Source: Bacteroides congonensis
GTDB taxonomy: Bacteria; Bacteroidota; Bacteroidia; Bacteroidales; Bacteroidaceae
Length of the DNA stretch: 64,000 nt
NCBI RefSeq assembly: GCF_900130125.1
Contig: NZ_FQXY01000008.1
Span: 62,001 to 126,000 of the forward strand
Direction: 5' to 3'
Part shown: positions 1 to 8,107 of the stretch, in pieces
Position numbering within the stretch: the first letter of the stretch is position 1
Layout: the number at the start of each line of letters is the position of its first letter
Position numbers and translations under genes: made by a program
The notes under the pieces: model-generated
The model's input: the letters and a program-made list of their open reading frames with translations, nothing else
Database searches by the model: none
Told to the model about the DNA's origin: nothing

Positions 1-1
1 T

Positions 2-256
2 GAAACCGACGAATGGCTAAGACGACGTATTCGCATGTGTATCTGGAAATCATGGAAGAATGCCAAAACCCGAGTAGCAAACTTAAAGAAATGCGGTGTC
101 TCTGAGTGGCAGGCATATCAATGGGGAAACACTCGTCTTGGTTATTGGCGTGTCTCGAACAGCCCAATAGTAACCTTTGTAATGTCCAATGATAAATTGC
201 GTAAGGCAGGCTATATGGAGTTCATGGACTGCTATCTCAAATGGTGCCCAAAATAG
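2..256 (+). CDS. ltrA: Group II intron reverse transcriptase/maturase, C-terminal end only
   Basis: An open frame runs from the window edge to TAG at 254-256. It encodes about 84 residues ending in WCPK. The visible part matches the C-terminal maturase end of LtrA-type intron proteins: a basic RRRIR stretch, WKSWKNAKTR, then the GYWRVSNSP block and a short tail. The reverse transcriptase core lies left of the window. It belongs to the outer intron, and its stop is 2 bp before the domain V hairpin, as is usual. The sequence differs clearly from the second intron protein at 831, so these are two lineages and not a duplication. Confidence 0.85.
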   Translation, partial: ETDEWLRRRIRMCIWKSWKNAKTRVANLKKCGVSEWQAYQWGNTRLGYWRVSNSPIVTFVMSNDKLRKAGYMEFMDCYLKWCPK

Positions 257-258
257 GA

Positions 259-290
259 ACCGCCGTATGCCGAACGGCACGTACGGTGGT
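259..290 (+). ncRNA. Domain V of the outer group II intron
   Basis: The hairpin has arms ACCGCCGTA and TACGGTGGT (one G-T pair), a small asymmetric bulge and a GCC-GAAC-GGC tip. The catalytic triad position reads CGC instead of the commoner AGC. It lies directly after the stop of the outer intron's protein. Confidence 0.75.
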
Positions 291-830
291 GTGAGATTGT
301 GCCACGAGAAGCATGTGCTAAATGCTTCGCAACTATGTAGGAGATGAGGGTAGGTCCCTCGCAATCAACTTGCAGGAGTGGGTTGCAAACCCGTATATGC
401 TGCTCTTTCTCCATGGTCAGGGTAGTGAACGATATATGAAAAGGCAATGTATAAATTGTCAGGTAGCTTAATAGGAGATGACCGCAAGGGAACCATTGAT
501 GAAGCATCGAAAATAACCGTAGATGATGTCAAAACCAAGAGTTTCTCACTCTTTTGGGATAAGTAACGAGATTACCTGTTTATTGTCGTTATGGCATCCG
601 GTGTACAGATGGCATGACCTGTTAAGAGGCTCTTATGTGGAACGTGGGAACCTGCTATAAGATGTTAACGGAAAATTCCAAGGGGCAGAACCTTCAAGGA
701 AGAAAGTACGGATGCTTATAGTAGGGGCGGACTGACTCGTAGTAGTGTAGAAGTGCCTGTAATGGGTATGGAGCGAAGGGGTCAGCTTATTTAGCGTAAA
801 AGTTAGTACAACTGATAAACAATTAGGAAG

Positions 831-2117
831 ATGCAAAACGACAACGCAAAACCAATATCAATATCGAAGCAATTGGTTTATGATGCATTTCTGCGTGTGA
901 AAGCAAACCGTGGAAGTGCAGGGATTGATAAGGTCACTCTTGAAGATTATGAAAAGAATCTGCGAGGTAACCTTTATAAACTATGGAATCGCATGAGTTC
1001 CGGCAGTTACTTTCCTCCATCGGTGAAGCTGGTAGAAATACCGAAGAGTACTGGTGGTAAACGTCCATTGGGTATCCCGACGGTATCTGATCGTGTAGCT
1101 CAAATGGCTGTAGTAATGCTGATAACCCCTTCTATCGAACCTTGTTTTCATGAGGATTCTTATGCCTACCGTCCCCATCGCTCGGCGCATGATGCTGTTG
1201 GCAAAGCTCGTGAGCGTTGTTGGAAGTATGCGTGGGTTCTGGACATCAGTAAATTCTTTGACACCATAGACCATGAACTACTGCTGAAAGCCTTGAAACG
1301 GCATACGCAAGAAAAATGGGTATTGATGTATATAGAACGTTGGCTGAAAGTTCCTTATGAGAAATCGGATGGAAGTCAGGTTGACAGGGCTCTCGGTGTA
1401 CCCCAAGGCAGTGTCATAGGTCCGGTTCTTGCGAATCTGTTTCTTCATTATACCTTTGACAAGTGGATGGAAAAGAACTTTCCCCGTGTTCCATTTGAGA
1501 GATATGCTGATGATACAATTTGTCACTGCCATAGTCTTAAACAGGCTGAGTATATGCAAGCGATGATTCAACAACGGTTTGAGTGCTGCAGGTTGCGGCT
1601 CAATGAAGAGAAAACGAAAATCGTCTATTGCAAAAGTAGCCGTCAAAAGGAGTGCTATCCCAATGTGACTTTTGACTTTCTTGGATTTACGTTTCAACCC
1701 CGGGAATCGGTAGATAAGTATGGCAACCGTTTTACGGGTTTCCTGCCGGCTATCAGCCGAAAATCAATGAAACGAATCAATGAGACGATGCGCAGTTGGC
1801 ACCTAAACAGGCACTCAAATCTCACATTGGAACACCTTGCGTCTGATATAAATCCTATCGTACGAGGTTGGATGACTTATTATGGTAAGTTTTATCCTAC
1901 CCGTTTGAAGTGGTTTATGCAGACGTTGAACGGACGTCTAGCCCGTTGGGTAATGTGTAAGTTCGAGCGTTATAGACATCGTTTCTATCCTGCTCAAGAA
2001 TGGCTTGCCCGTATTGCAGAGAAAGAGGGGCTTATCTTTTATCATTGGAAATGTGGCGCTCTGCCAAGATTTACCAATAAAGAAAAGGTGAGTTCCCAAT
2101 TGATAATGGTTAAATAA
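831..2117 (+). CDS. ltrA: Group II intron reverse transcriptase/maturase (inner intron)
   Basis: This 428-residue protein copies intron RNA into DNA and helps it fold and splice. An N-terminal RT0-like region is followed by fingers and palm motifs: GKRPLGIPTVSDRVAQ, EDSYAYRPHRSAHDAV and the catalytic FERYADD (near residue 225). The C-terminal half has the group II maturase (X) domain with VRGWMTYYG. I see no HNH endonuclease tail, so mobility would rely on endonuclease-independent insertion. Domain V begins 4 bp after the stop. The reading frame is intact, so the intron may be active. ATG at 831 is the only sensible start. Confidence 0.95.
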   Translation: MQNDNAKPISISKQLVYDAFLRVKANRGSAGIDKVTLEDYEKNLRGNLYKLWNRMSSGSYFPPSVKLVEIPKSTGGKRPLGIPTVSDRVAQMAVVMLITPSIEPCFHEDSYAYRPHRSAHDAVGKARERCWKYAWVLDISKFFDTIDHELLLKALKRHTQEKWVLMYIERWLKVPYEKSDGSQVDRALGVPQGSVIGPVLANLFLHYTFDKWMEKNFPRVPFERYADDTICHCHSLKQAEYMQAMIQQRFECCRLRLNEEKTKIVYCKSSRQKECYPNVTFDFLGFTFQPRESVDKYGNRFTGFLPAISRKSMKRINETMRSWHLNRHSNLTLEHLASDINPIVRGWMTYYGKFYPTRLKWFMQTLNGRLARWVMCKFERYRHRFYPAQEWLARIAEKEGLIFYHWKCGALPRFTNKEKVSSQLIMVK

Positions 2118-2120
2118 GTA

Positions 2121-2154
2121 AAGCCGTGTGAAGCGAGAGTTTCACGCACGGTTT
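2121..2154 (+). ncRNA. Domain V of the inner group II intron
   Basis: This is a 34-nt hairpin with the canonical AGC catalytic triad. The lower stem is AAGCCGTG/CACGGTTT with the usual two-base bulge, and the tip is GTGAAGCGAGAGTTTCAC. It lies 4 bp after the maturase stop and 3 bp before the domain VI stem with its bulged A at 2188. Confidence 0.85.
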
Positions 2155-2280
2155 ATTGAGAAGCTCGGGGTGAAACTCCCCTTGCTTACTCGGCGGTCGG
2201 AAAACGAAAAAGTAGGAAGAATACCAATTCGTTTTCCTCCTACTCGATTCTTTCAAAATTATGGAGGGGAAAATGCGCAT

Positions 2281-4326
2281 TTATTCCTGTTTCCCGTTTC
2301 TCTTCTTTTTGTCATCTTCATTCTCCAGTCCCAGCCGCCTGCAGAGTTCCGGGTCATTTTTAATGCGTTCCATTTCCATGTTAATGATTGCCTGCGCATC
2401 CGCCTTGATCCTGTCATAGTTCCGTCCGATCTGCTGCGTCATGATGTCGTTTCCCTCCCTGTCCCTGAATTCATTGATGACGGGTATTTTTTTGTAATTC
2501 TTCTCTTCCCCGCTGACTTTTTCGTGGTCTACGATGATTTCGGCGTGGAATATCTTCTGTTCTATTTTCTCTCCGAAGTTGTCCGATACGGCACCAACGA
2601 ATGTTCCTTGTGAAAGATTTGCTATCTTGGAGGCAGGAATAAGAGAGTCGAGTTGCGTGTTGATTGAGGTGGACACATCCTGCCGGTTGATGGATACGGA
2701 CTGCCGCTTCTGGAGTACTTTTCCGAACCGCTCTGAAAGTGTCCTGGCGGTTTCCCCGACCACCTGGCCGCTAAAAATATTACCCACAGTATTTTGCACT
2801 ACTTTGGATTCTTTTTCACCATAATCGCGGTTTAACTGGCTGAAATCCTGAAGGCCCAGACAGACTGCTACCTTGTTACTTCGTGCCGTGGCAATCAGAT
2901 TGTCCAGTCCCCTGAAATATATAGTCGGTAATTCGTCAATGATTACCGTACTTTTCAGTTGTCCTTTTTTATTAATCAGCTTTACAATGCGGGAATTGTA
3001 CAATCCCAGGGCCGCCGAATAAATATTCTGTCGGTCGGGATTATTGCCTACGCACAGCAATTTCGGTTCATTCGGGTTGTTGATGTCTAAGGAAAAATCA
3101 TTACCCGTCATTACCCAGTAAAGCTGTGGTGAAATCATTCTGGTGAGCGGGATTTTTGCACTGGCAATCTGCCCCTGGAGCTGATCCTGAGCTCCGGATT
3201 TCCAGGCGTCCATAAAGGGTGAAAGGTAGTTCTCCAGCTCCGGATAAGAGGTTAATATAGTAAATAGATCTGAATACGGTTTGTTCAGCAGTTCCACCGC
3301 ATGCGGGAATGTACAATAGATGCCGTTTTTGTAAATCTTTAAATACCAGATAATTGCCGCCAGAAGAATGATGGGTGATTCTACAAAGAAATCCCCCTGT
3401 TTCTCAATCCACGTTTTGTTCAAATTTAGCATGATTGTGTAGCTTGCTTCATATGCATCCGAGATGTCCGTCATGAACTCCGGATTGATAGGGTTACATC
3501 TGTGTGATCTACGCGGGTCATCGAAATTAATGACATAGAATTTGGGCTTTACCTTGTATTTATCCATATTGTTTAACAATGTGTTATATGCAATTATGGA
3601 TAAATCGTCAAACTTGTAATCGTAAATGTAACAACTGTATCCCTTTGAAATCATCTGGCGTATGTAGTTATTTACCACTGCGTATGATTTGCCTGAACCG
3701 GGTGTACCAAGCACGATAGTTGCGCGGAACGGATTCACCACATTTATCCATCCGTCATTGAGTCTCCCCTGATACTGAAACTTTGTCGGCAGGTTGACTG
3801 AGTATTCATTTTCCATCAACCGGGTTTCCTGTTGGAAAGACTCGTTTTCGAGATTGAACACGTCCTCCATCAGGTTGTGCCTGTATAGACGGCTCATCCA
3901 CAATCCTGCCATCAGCAGGCAAAGATAGCCGGGCACCAATGTGAATACATAAAGTGCGGTGACAGCCGCATGGGGCATGGGCAAATCCAATATCCACCAG
4001 TTGGGAAAGAAAAGGATGCATCCTGCGAAGAGTGCTGCATGGATTTTGTGCCGGGTGATCTTCTCGCCCTTGACACCTTTTGTTCCCAGACACGAGACGG
4101 CCAACAGCAGGATAGCTGCCAGTTTGCTCCATAGGACGCAATTGAAGATCCCGGTTGTATTGTTGAAGTTCATAATTATTTTGTCTATCACTTCCAGATT
4201 TAAATTCCAACTGGCAATGCTCGGATAACAATACACGTATACGTGTACTACCAAAAGAAAAATGCTCACCGCCCTTCCGAATTCCATTATTTTAGCGAGT
4301 GCTCTCAAATCGTCTTCCTGTTGCAT
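2281..4326 (-). CDS. mobC: MobC, VirD4/TraG-type coupling ATPase
   Basis: This is the type IV coupling protein (about 681 residues). It links the relaxase-DNA complex to the secretion channel at the inner membrane. The N-terminus has several hydrophobic segments (AILLLAVSCLG, AALFAGCILFF, ALYVFTLVPGYLCLL). Then come Walker A GTPGSGKS near residue 205, Walker B TVIIDELPTIY near 458, and a TraM-recognition-like domain. The C-terminal tail is very charged. The open frame extends upstream to 4578, but that part overlaps mobB. I chose ATG at 4326 because the segment before it is low-quality and the hydrophobic N-terminus follows. It is the last gene of mobA-mobB-mobC. A group II twintron sits just beyond its stop. 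Confidence 0.9.
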   Translation of the reverse strand: MQQEDDLRALAKIMEFGRAVSIFLLVVHVYVYCYPSIASWNLNLEVIDKIIMNFNNTTGIFNCVLWSKLAAILLLAVSCLGTKGVKGEKITRHKIHAALFAGCILFFPNWWILDLPMPHAAVTALYVFTLVPGYLCLLMAGLWMSRLYRHNLMEDVFNLENESFQQETRLMENEYSVNLPTKFQYQGRLNDGWINVVNPFRATIVLGTPGSGKSYAVVNNYIRQMISKGYSCYIYDYKFDDLSIIAYNTLLNNMDKYKVKPKFYVINFDDPRRSHRCNPINPEFMTDISDAYEASYTIMLNLNKTWIEKQGDFFVESPIILLAAIIWYLKIYKNGIYCTFPHAVELLNKPYSDLFTILTSYPELENYLSPFMDAWKSGAQDQLQGQIASAKIPLTRMISPQLYWVMTGNDFSLDINNPNEPKLLCVGNNPDRQNIYSAALGLYNSRIVKLINKKGQLKSTVIIDELPTIYFRGLDNLIATARSNKVAVCLGLQDFSQLNRDYGEKESKVVQNTVGNIFSGQVVGETARTLSERFGKVLQKRQSVSINRQDVSTSINTQLDSLIPASKIANLSQGTFVGAVSDNFGEKIEQKIFHAEIIVDHEKVSGEEKNYKKIPVINEFRDREGNDIMTQQIGRNYDRIKADAQAIINMEMERIKNDPELCRRLGLENEDDKKKRNGKQE

Positions 4327-4364
4327 AATACTTATGTGTAAATGGGGGTAATAATCAGTTTTCC

Positions 4365-5621
4365 TTAAATACCGCGGGACTTTCGTTTCGCTTTTCTCCT
4401 TTTCTTCATACGGCGTGCAAGGGCCTCCTCCCCGTAATCTACCGGATTTGTTTCCATGGAGAATATGCTTGCCGCCTGTTCCAATGGGCTTCCCGATTCC
4501 GCCTTGTGCGAATGGTGCTGCCATAGTTCGGTGCCGGTATGTGCGGAACGTTCTGTGGCAGGTATACCGTCCCACCATTTGAAAAGTTCATTGTAAATGT
4601 TTGCGGAAAATTCCTTGCCCATGCGCGAACCGTTAAATACTTCCCGCCTGTTATGGTCGATGAACGTGACACCGTAGATACGTCCCTGCTCATTTTCCCG
4701 GAATACTGCATCAATGCGGGCTTTCTTTAATAGTCCGGCCAGTTCTTCACGCGAACGTGCGTGCCGCATGGCATAAACCACCTGTGCATGAATAGTCGGC
4801 GCCCATTTACCATCCTTGAAATCCCTGGTGTGTGAAAGCATCCTCTTTTCCAGGCGTTCGTTTCCGAAACGTTTGCCGAAGCGTGAACTCTTGAAAGGTG
4901 GGCTGACCACTTTTCCGCTGTCATCGGTAGCCGAATAGATAATACCGGTATAAGGCTCGCCTTTGAATTCTCCCCGTACCTGTTTGGCTTCAATGTTTAG
5001 CGTGGATAACAGTGCACTGTATTCCCCGAAAGTCTGAAAGCGGTAACTTTCCAATACGGCTTTCAGGGTATTGCCTATCTGGTGCCGTACATCACCCTGG
5101 GTAGCATCCACTTTCTTCATTTCCGCTTTTTGATTCCGTTCTTCCATATCCGCACCGTTCCGCAGTCCAAAGTCTATTTCCAATTCCCGGCAGGCGGTCA
5201 TGGAACGGCGATGCTCAAAAGAATCGTTGATTTTCCGTCCCTCTTCATCCACGCATACACTTACGATATGGATATGGGTATTGTGTGTATCACCATGCTT
5301 GTAAGCAATGTAGGGCTGGTCGCCATATCCCATCTTCTGCATATAATTCTGCGCCAGTTCCGCCAGCTGTTCATCGGTCAGCTTGTCCTCCGGTGCCGGG
5401 CTGAGTGCAATGTGCAGGACGGGCTTCTCCGTGTTCCTGTTTGCCAGCAGGTAATTCTCAAAGGAGAGCAGGGCGAGGCGCATGTCCTCGCCCGGTAGTC
5501 CCGGGCGGTCTGAAATCATCCGGTTGCCGGAGAGTATTTCAGCCGTCCCTTTCTCTACTTTCTCGTGATTGTAATGCAGTGCCCCGTACAGGCTGGCTCC
5601 ATGACTTATTTTTGCAACCAT
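4365..5621 (-). CDS. mobB: MobB relaxase/mobilization nuclease
   Basis: This 418-residue relaxase nicks oriT and covalently holds the 5' end of the transferred strand. The N-terminus has MVAKISHG and a candidate catalytic Tyr (SLYGALHYN). The metal-binding three-His motif is HGDTHNTHIHIVS, near residues 108-120. The C-terminus is strongly basic (RRMKKRRKAKRKSRGI), which fits DNA binding. The family is the MobB relaxases of Bacteroides conjugative transposons. It overlaps the mobA stop by 16 bp, so the two are translationally coupled, and it is followed by mobC. Confidence 0.92.
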   Translation of the reverse strand: MVAKISHGASLYGALHYNHEKVEKGTAEILSGNRMISDRPGLPGEDMRLALLSFENYLLANRNTEKPVLHIALSPAPEDKLTDEQLAELAQNYMQKMGYGDQPYIAYKHGDTHNTHIHIVSVCVDEEGRKINDSFEHRRSMTACRELEIDFGLRNGADMEERNQKAEMKKVDATQGDVRHQIGNTLKAVLESYRFQTFGEYSALLSTLNIEAKQVRGEFKGEPYTGIIYSATDDSGKVVSPPFKSSRFGKRFGNERLEKRMLSHTRDFKDGKWAPTIHAQVVYAMRHARSREELAGLLKKARIDAVFRENEQGRIYGVTFIDHNRREVFNGSRMGKEFSANIYNELFKWWDGIPATERSAHTGTELWQHHSHKAESGSPLEQAASIFSMETNPVDYGEEALARRMKKRRKAKRKSRGI

Positions 5622-6034
5622 TTCTTTTGGTATTCTTCGGTTAGTGCTATAACTTTTTTGGTCAGTAGCATCAGTTCAAGTGTCATTTTCTCCAGTTTGT
5701 AAAGTAGTGACATCGCACGTTTCTCCCCGAAATTGCTCCTGATGGCACGTACGACCTGGTTGTAGTTGTTACCGATAGTCTGGAATTGTCTGTGAAATTC
5801 CGTAAGGCGGATGTAGTAATCCATTGTCGCCTTGTCGATTTTAACCACTTTGATTGTGCCACCGAAGATGGCTTTTTTGATGAAACGTGTTTTGTCTTTT
5901 GCCTCTGATTCGGTAACCAACTTTTCAAACCGCATGTTTTCTCCGGCATTCAGGCGGAAGCTGTATTTGTAGTCCGCCGGATCGCTTTTGGGCTTTCTGC
6001 CCGTTTTTGCTCTCGATTCTTCCTTCATACTCAT
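5606..6034 (-). CDS. mobA: MobA, relaxosome accessory DNA-binding protein
   Basis: This small basic protein (142 residues from ATG 6034; ATG 6028 is also possible) has a ribbon-helix-helix-like N-terminal half. It starts MSMKEESRAKTGRKPK, then YSFRLNAGENMRFEKLV, followed by a helical C-terminus (YNQVVRAIRSNF...). Proteins of this type bind oriT and help the relaxase nick. The frame is open to 6157, but the upstream part runs through the oriT hairpins and looks noncoding. It is first in the mob operon, whose probable promoter is at 6274-6281, giving a leader of about 230 nt that contains the hairpins. Confidence 0.88.
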   Translation of the reverse strand: MSMKEESRAKTGRKPKSDPADYKYSFRLNAGENMRFEKLVTESEAKDKTRFIKKAIFGGTIKVVKIDKATMDYYIRLTEFHRQFQTIGNNYNQVVRAIRSNFGEKRAMSLLYKLEKMTLELMLLTKKVIALTEEYQKKWLQK

Positions 6035-6067
6035 TGCATAATTATGGTCCGTCCTTTTTTCTCTTCC

Positions 6068-6240
6068 GGAATTTCCGACTTTGGAGGAAATTCCCCGACT
6101 GTCAGGTCGGGCAAGTGGTTTTCGTCGGACAGGATACTTCCTGTCGGACGAAAACACAACTTGCTATGTTCGTTTGAACATAGAATCCTCCTTCGTCGGA
6201 TTGCTGCGCGACGTTCACGGCGTGCTGTAGTCCGATGAAG
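6068..6240. other. Probable oriT: cluster of five consecutive inverted repeats
   Basis: Five hairpins follow one another with almost no gap. The first is GGAATTTCC/GGAAATTCC (6068-6094) and the second CCCGAC/GTCGGG (6094-6111). The third is a long imperfect 17-bp arm pair (6118-6134 with 6139-6155, one mismatch) extended by GCAAGT/ACTTGC (6111-6164). The fourth is ATGTTC/GAACAT (6166-6181), and the fifth is CTTCGTCGGA/TCCGATGAAG (6191-6240, one mismatch). The position directly upstream of mobA, next to the relaxase gene, is where CTnDOT-family elements carry oriT. The nick site cannot be named from sequence alone. Confidence 0.65.
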
Positions 6241-6273
6241 CATGTTTTCCTCCATAGTCTTATTCCGACTTTG

Positions 6274-6281
6274 CAAAGTTA
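6274..6281 (-). promoter_or_regulatory. Probable mob operon promoter (-7 element)
   Basis: On the minus strand this reads TAACTTTG, a perfect match to the Bacteroides -7 consensus TAnnTTTG. TTTC lies 19 nt upstream, one base off the -33 TTTG. Transcription would start near 6267 and run through the oriT hairpins into mobA. Confidence 0.6.
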
Positions 6282-6325
6282 TGACTGATTAAGTGCTTGT
6301 GAAATAGAAATTTATGTGACAAGTG

Positions 6326-6342
6326 ATGACATCTGATGACAT
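6326..6342 (+). promoter_or_regulatory. Shared 17-bp motif, site A (upstream of the mob promoter)
   Basis: The sequence ATGACATCTGATGACAT contains two direct TGACAT copies and runs on into the palindrome ATGACATGTCAT. It lies 44 bp upstream of the mob -7 element. A 16/17-identical copy (site B) lies 48 bp upstream of the traE promoter at 10165-10181. In CTnDOT the mob and tra promoters are known to be activated by excision-operon proteins. These sites are candidates for such an activator. Confidence 0.5.
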
Positions 6343-6382
6343 GTCATGTCGGGTGAAGCGGATTTTAGTTATTGTATCAAAA

Positions 6383-6800
6383 ATCCGTTCTACTTTTGGC
6401 GTGACGCAATGCAGCAAGGGACGGAACGGTACGGTATAAAAAATGCTTTATCAATGCGCTGCCTATGGTAGTGGGACAATACTGTGTATCCCGGTTGAAT
6501 GTGACGTTGGTCATGTATGGATACGGCACCGTTCCGATACAATGATACGTAGGCGTATCGATGCCATGAGACAGCTTTTGTATAGATACAGTCATACATA
6601 ACGAATATTGGCGTATGGCATCAAAGGTACATTCCGTTTTTAGTGTGACGCAAGGCTGCATGTATCGTATCGGTCCGGCACAAGAGAAGTCGTACTGATG
6701 TGGTGCAGACTGTGACGGGACGGTACTGTGTACCCCGGTTGGATGCGATACCGTCCATGTATGGAAACAGTGATACACAGCCGTATTCATGCTGCCGTAC
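6383..6800. repeat. Degenerate tandem duplication, period about 244 bp
   Basis: Two imperfect copies lie side by side between oriT and traA. The matching blocks are GTGACGCAA (6401 and 6644), ACTGTGTAYCCCGGTTG (6481 and 6725) and CATGTATGGA (6512 and 6756), all offset by 243-244 bp. Between them are many short TGATAC/GTATCG-like words. No credible gene is present in either strand. The stretch 6282-6877 otherwise holds only site A. It may be a protein-binding region for mob/tra control or partitioning. Confidence 0.6.
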
Positions 6801-6877
6801 AGTATTGTGCGGCGTCATTTGATGTAAGGATACAGGCGAAAAGAAAATAAGTCATTAACCCTTAATTTCATGAAGTT

Positions 6878-7636
6878 ATGAAGAAGGAACCTTTATTTGT
6901 AGCCCTCAGCAATCAGAAGGGCGGAGTCGGTAAATCAACGTTAACCGTGTTGCTTGCCAGCTATTTCCATTACCATAAGGCAAAGAACGTGCTTGTGGTA
7001 GATTGTGACTATCCCCAGCACAGCATGATGACTATGCGTGAATGGGACATAAAAAATGTGGAAAAGACCCCTCGTCTGCAAAGTTTGCTGGTGGAGCAGT
7101 TCGGGGATACGAGCAGAAAGGCCTACAACATCCTGGCTTCCACGCCCGAACAGGCCAAGGAAACTGCCTATGGTTTTATAGACCGTTCCGATACCGAATA
7201 TGACCTTGTCCTTTTGGACCTTCCCGGAACGGTCAATACCACGGGCGTTTTCCAGTCCATCATCAATATGGACTATGTTTTTACCCCGATCACCCAGGAG
7301 AGGATGGTCATGCAGAGCAGCATGTCATTTGTCCTGTCCATCCGGGAATATCTGCTTCATCACAAGGGAGTCCCCTTGCGTGATATCCATATGTTCTGGA
7401 ATAAAATGGACAAGCGCGTCTCCAGGGACTTGTATGACGCTTATATGGAAATCATCCGTTCTTTGGGACTACCTGTATTGAATACGGTTCTTCCGGGTGC
7501 GGAGCGTTATAAAAAGGATGTCGGTTTGAACGGGCAGATATTCCGCAGCACCCTGTTTCCGCCTTCCGCCGCCGCTCTGAAAGGAAGCAACCTCGATTTG
7601 CTTGCCGCTGAAATGGAAACCATACTCGGACTTTAA
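6878..7636 (+). CDS. traA: TraA, ParA-family ATPase
   Basis: This 252-residue P-loop ATPase of the ParA/MinD type has the deviant Walker A SNQKGGVGKSTLTV at residues 10-23. Walker A' is VLVVDCDYPQHS, and Walker B is YDLVLLDLPGTVN. It is the first tra-side gene of CTnDOT-like elements. Its role there is not firmly known. ParA proteins use ATP-dependent DNA binding to position cargo or segregate DNA, so element maintenance or relaxosome placement are the likely jobs. It is followed after 6 bp by a DUF3408 gene, which sits where a ParB-like partner would be expected. Confidence 0.9.
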   Translation: MKKEPLFVALSNQKGGVGKSTLTVLLASYFHYHKAKNVLVVDCDYPQHSMMTMREWDIKNVEKTPRLQSLLVEQFGDTSRKAYNILASTPEQAKETAYGFIDRSDTEYDLVLLDLPGTVNTTGVFQSIINMDYVFTPITQERMVMQSSMSFVLSIREYLLHHKGVPLRDIHMFWNKMDKRVSRDLYDAYMEIIRSLGLPVLNTVLPGAERYKKDVGLNGQIFRSTLFPPSAAALKGSNLDLLAAEMETILGL

Positions 7637-7642
7637 CCGGAC

Positions 7643-8107
7643 ATGACTATGGCAAACAAGAACAGATCCGTCTATAATGTGGACGAGGACGCGCTCAAGC
7701 GTATGGTAGCCGGAGATACAACGGCCTTGGAAAAGATAAGGAAACAGGATGAACGGCCGGAAGAAGATGCCGGTGCCTCCGGAGTGTCGGAAGAAAAAGA
7801 AAAGAAACCTGATGTCTCCATTGAGAAGAAACCGTTCGCGGGGAAGAAAACACCGCGGGCATACGGCTTTGATGATTACCGGGAACAATTCCTGCAACAG
7901 AAACTGACGGGAGCCAGAAGACAGACTTATATACATGATTCACTGTATAAGGTCCTGGCCAGGGTGCTTCCGGTCATTGCACCGGAAATGTCTGTCCCCA
8001 CATTTGTGAACAGTGTACTGTCGGACCATCTGAAAAGGTATCAGGATATAATTAACGGAATGTATAATCGGGAAGCGACCCAAAAACCGGTGGAATGGGA
8101 ACTATAG
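7643..8107 (+). CDS. DUF3408-type conjugal transfer protein (TraB/TraC type)
   Basis: This 154-residue soluble protein has two parts. The N-terminal half is highly charged and probably disordered (EDAGASGVSEEKEKKPDV). The C-terminal half is folded, starting at YREQFLQQKL and passing through RRQTYIHDSLYKVLARVLPV, and looks like a ribbon-helix-helix or helix-turn-helix DNA-binding domain. Such proteins follow the ParA gene in Bacteroides conjugative elements and could be its DNA-binding partner; that role is inference. An alternative start is ATG 7649. Its 3' end overlaps the next gene by 13 bp. Confidence 0.8.
   Translation: MTMANKNRSVYNVDEDALKRMVAGDTTALEKIRKQDERPEEDAGASGVSEEKEKKPDVSIEKKPFAGKKTPRAYGFDDYREQFLQQKLTGARRQTYIHDSLYKVLARVLPVIAPEMSVPTFVNSVLSDHLKRYQDIINGMYNREATQKPVEWEL

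Larger units (their letters stand above)
299..2194 (+). mobile_element. Inner group II intron nested in domain VI of the outer one
   Basis: The likely 5' end is GTGCCACGAGAAGC at 299, resembling GTGYG-type starts. The stretch 299-830 has no gene and holds the RNA domains I-III, with many local hairpins such as GAAGCAT/ATGCTTC. The protein gene is 831-2117. Domain V is 2121-2154. Domain VI pairs GAG-AAGC (2158-2164) with GCTT-A-CTC (2184-2191) and leaves a bulged A at 2188, the expected lariat branch point. The 3' end is about 2190-2196. Joining the flanks (GTGTGAGA and GGTCGGAAAACG) restores a plausible domain VI of the outer intron. Exact ends are uncertain by about 5 bp. Confidence 0.78.
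1..2249 (+). mobile_element. Outer group II intron (5' part outside the window), interrupted by a second intron
   Basis: Three parts of one intron are visible. The C-terminus of its reverse transcriptase ends at 256. A domain V hairpin lies at 259-290, with a 9-bp lower stem ACCGCCGTA/TACGGTGGT and a GCC-GAAC-GGC tip. The domain VI stem is found only after a second intron, as the perfect 10-bp pair GGAAAACGAA (2199-2208) and TTCGTTTTCC (2228-2237). It is followed by CTCCTACTCGATT, the kind of 3' end I associate with this intron class, whose bulged A is the branch point. The 3' end is near 2248. The intron lies about 30 bp downstream of the mobC stop, on the opposite strand, so it does not disrupt that gene. 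Confidence 0.8.

Noticed and set aside
2198-2244. Pseudoknot formed by AAAACGAA/TTCGTTTT and AGTAGGA/TCCTACT
   Set aside because: The first pair is the domain VI stem of the outer intron. The second overlaps its 3' end, and the match is short, so I do not claim a pseudoknot.
4327-4578. N-terminal extension of mobC
   Set aside because: It overlaps the 3' end of mobB, lacks the family's N-terminal membrane pattern, and ATG 4326 gives a good start.
6377-6790. A 137-codon open frame on the minus strand in the 244-bp repeat region
   Set aside because: The translation is a low-quality mix of Tyr, Thr, Cys and Arg with no homology I know, and it follows the DNA duplication. It is better explained as noncoding repeat.
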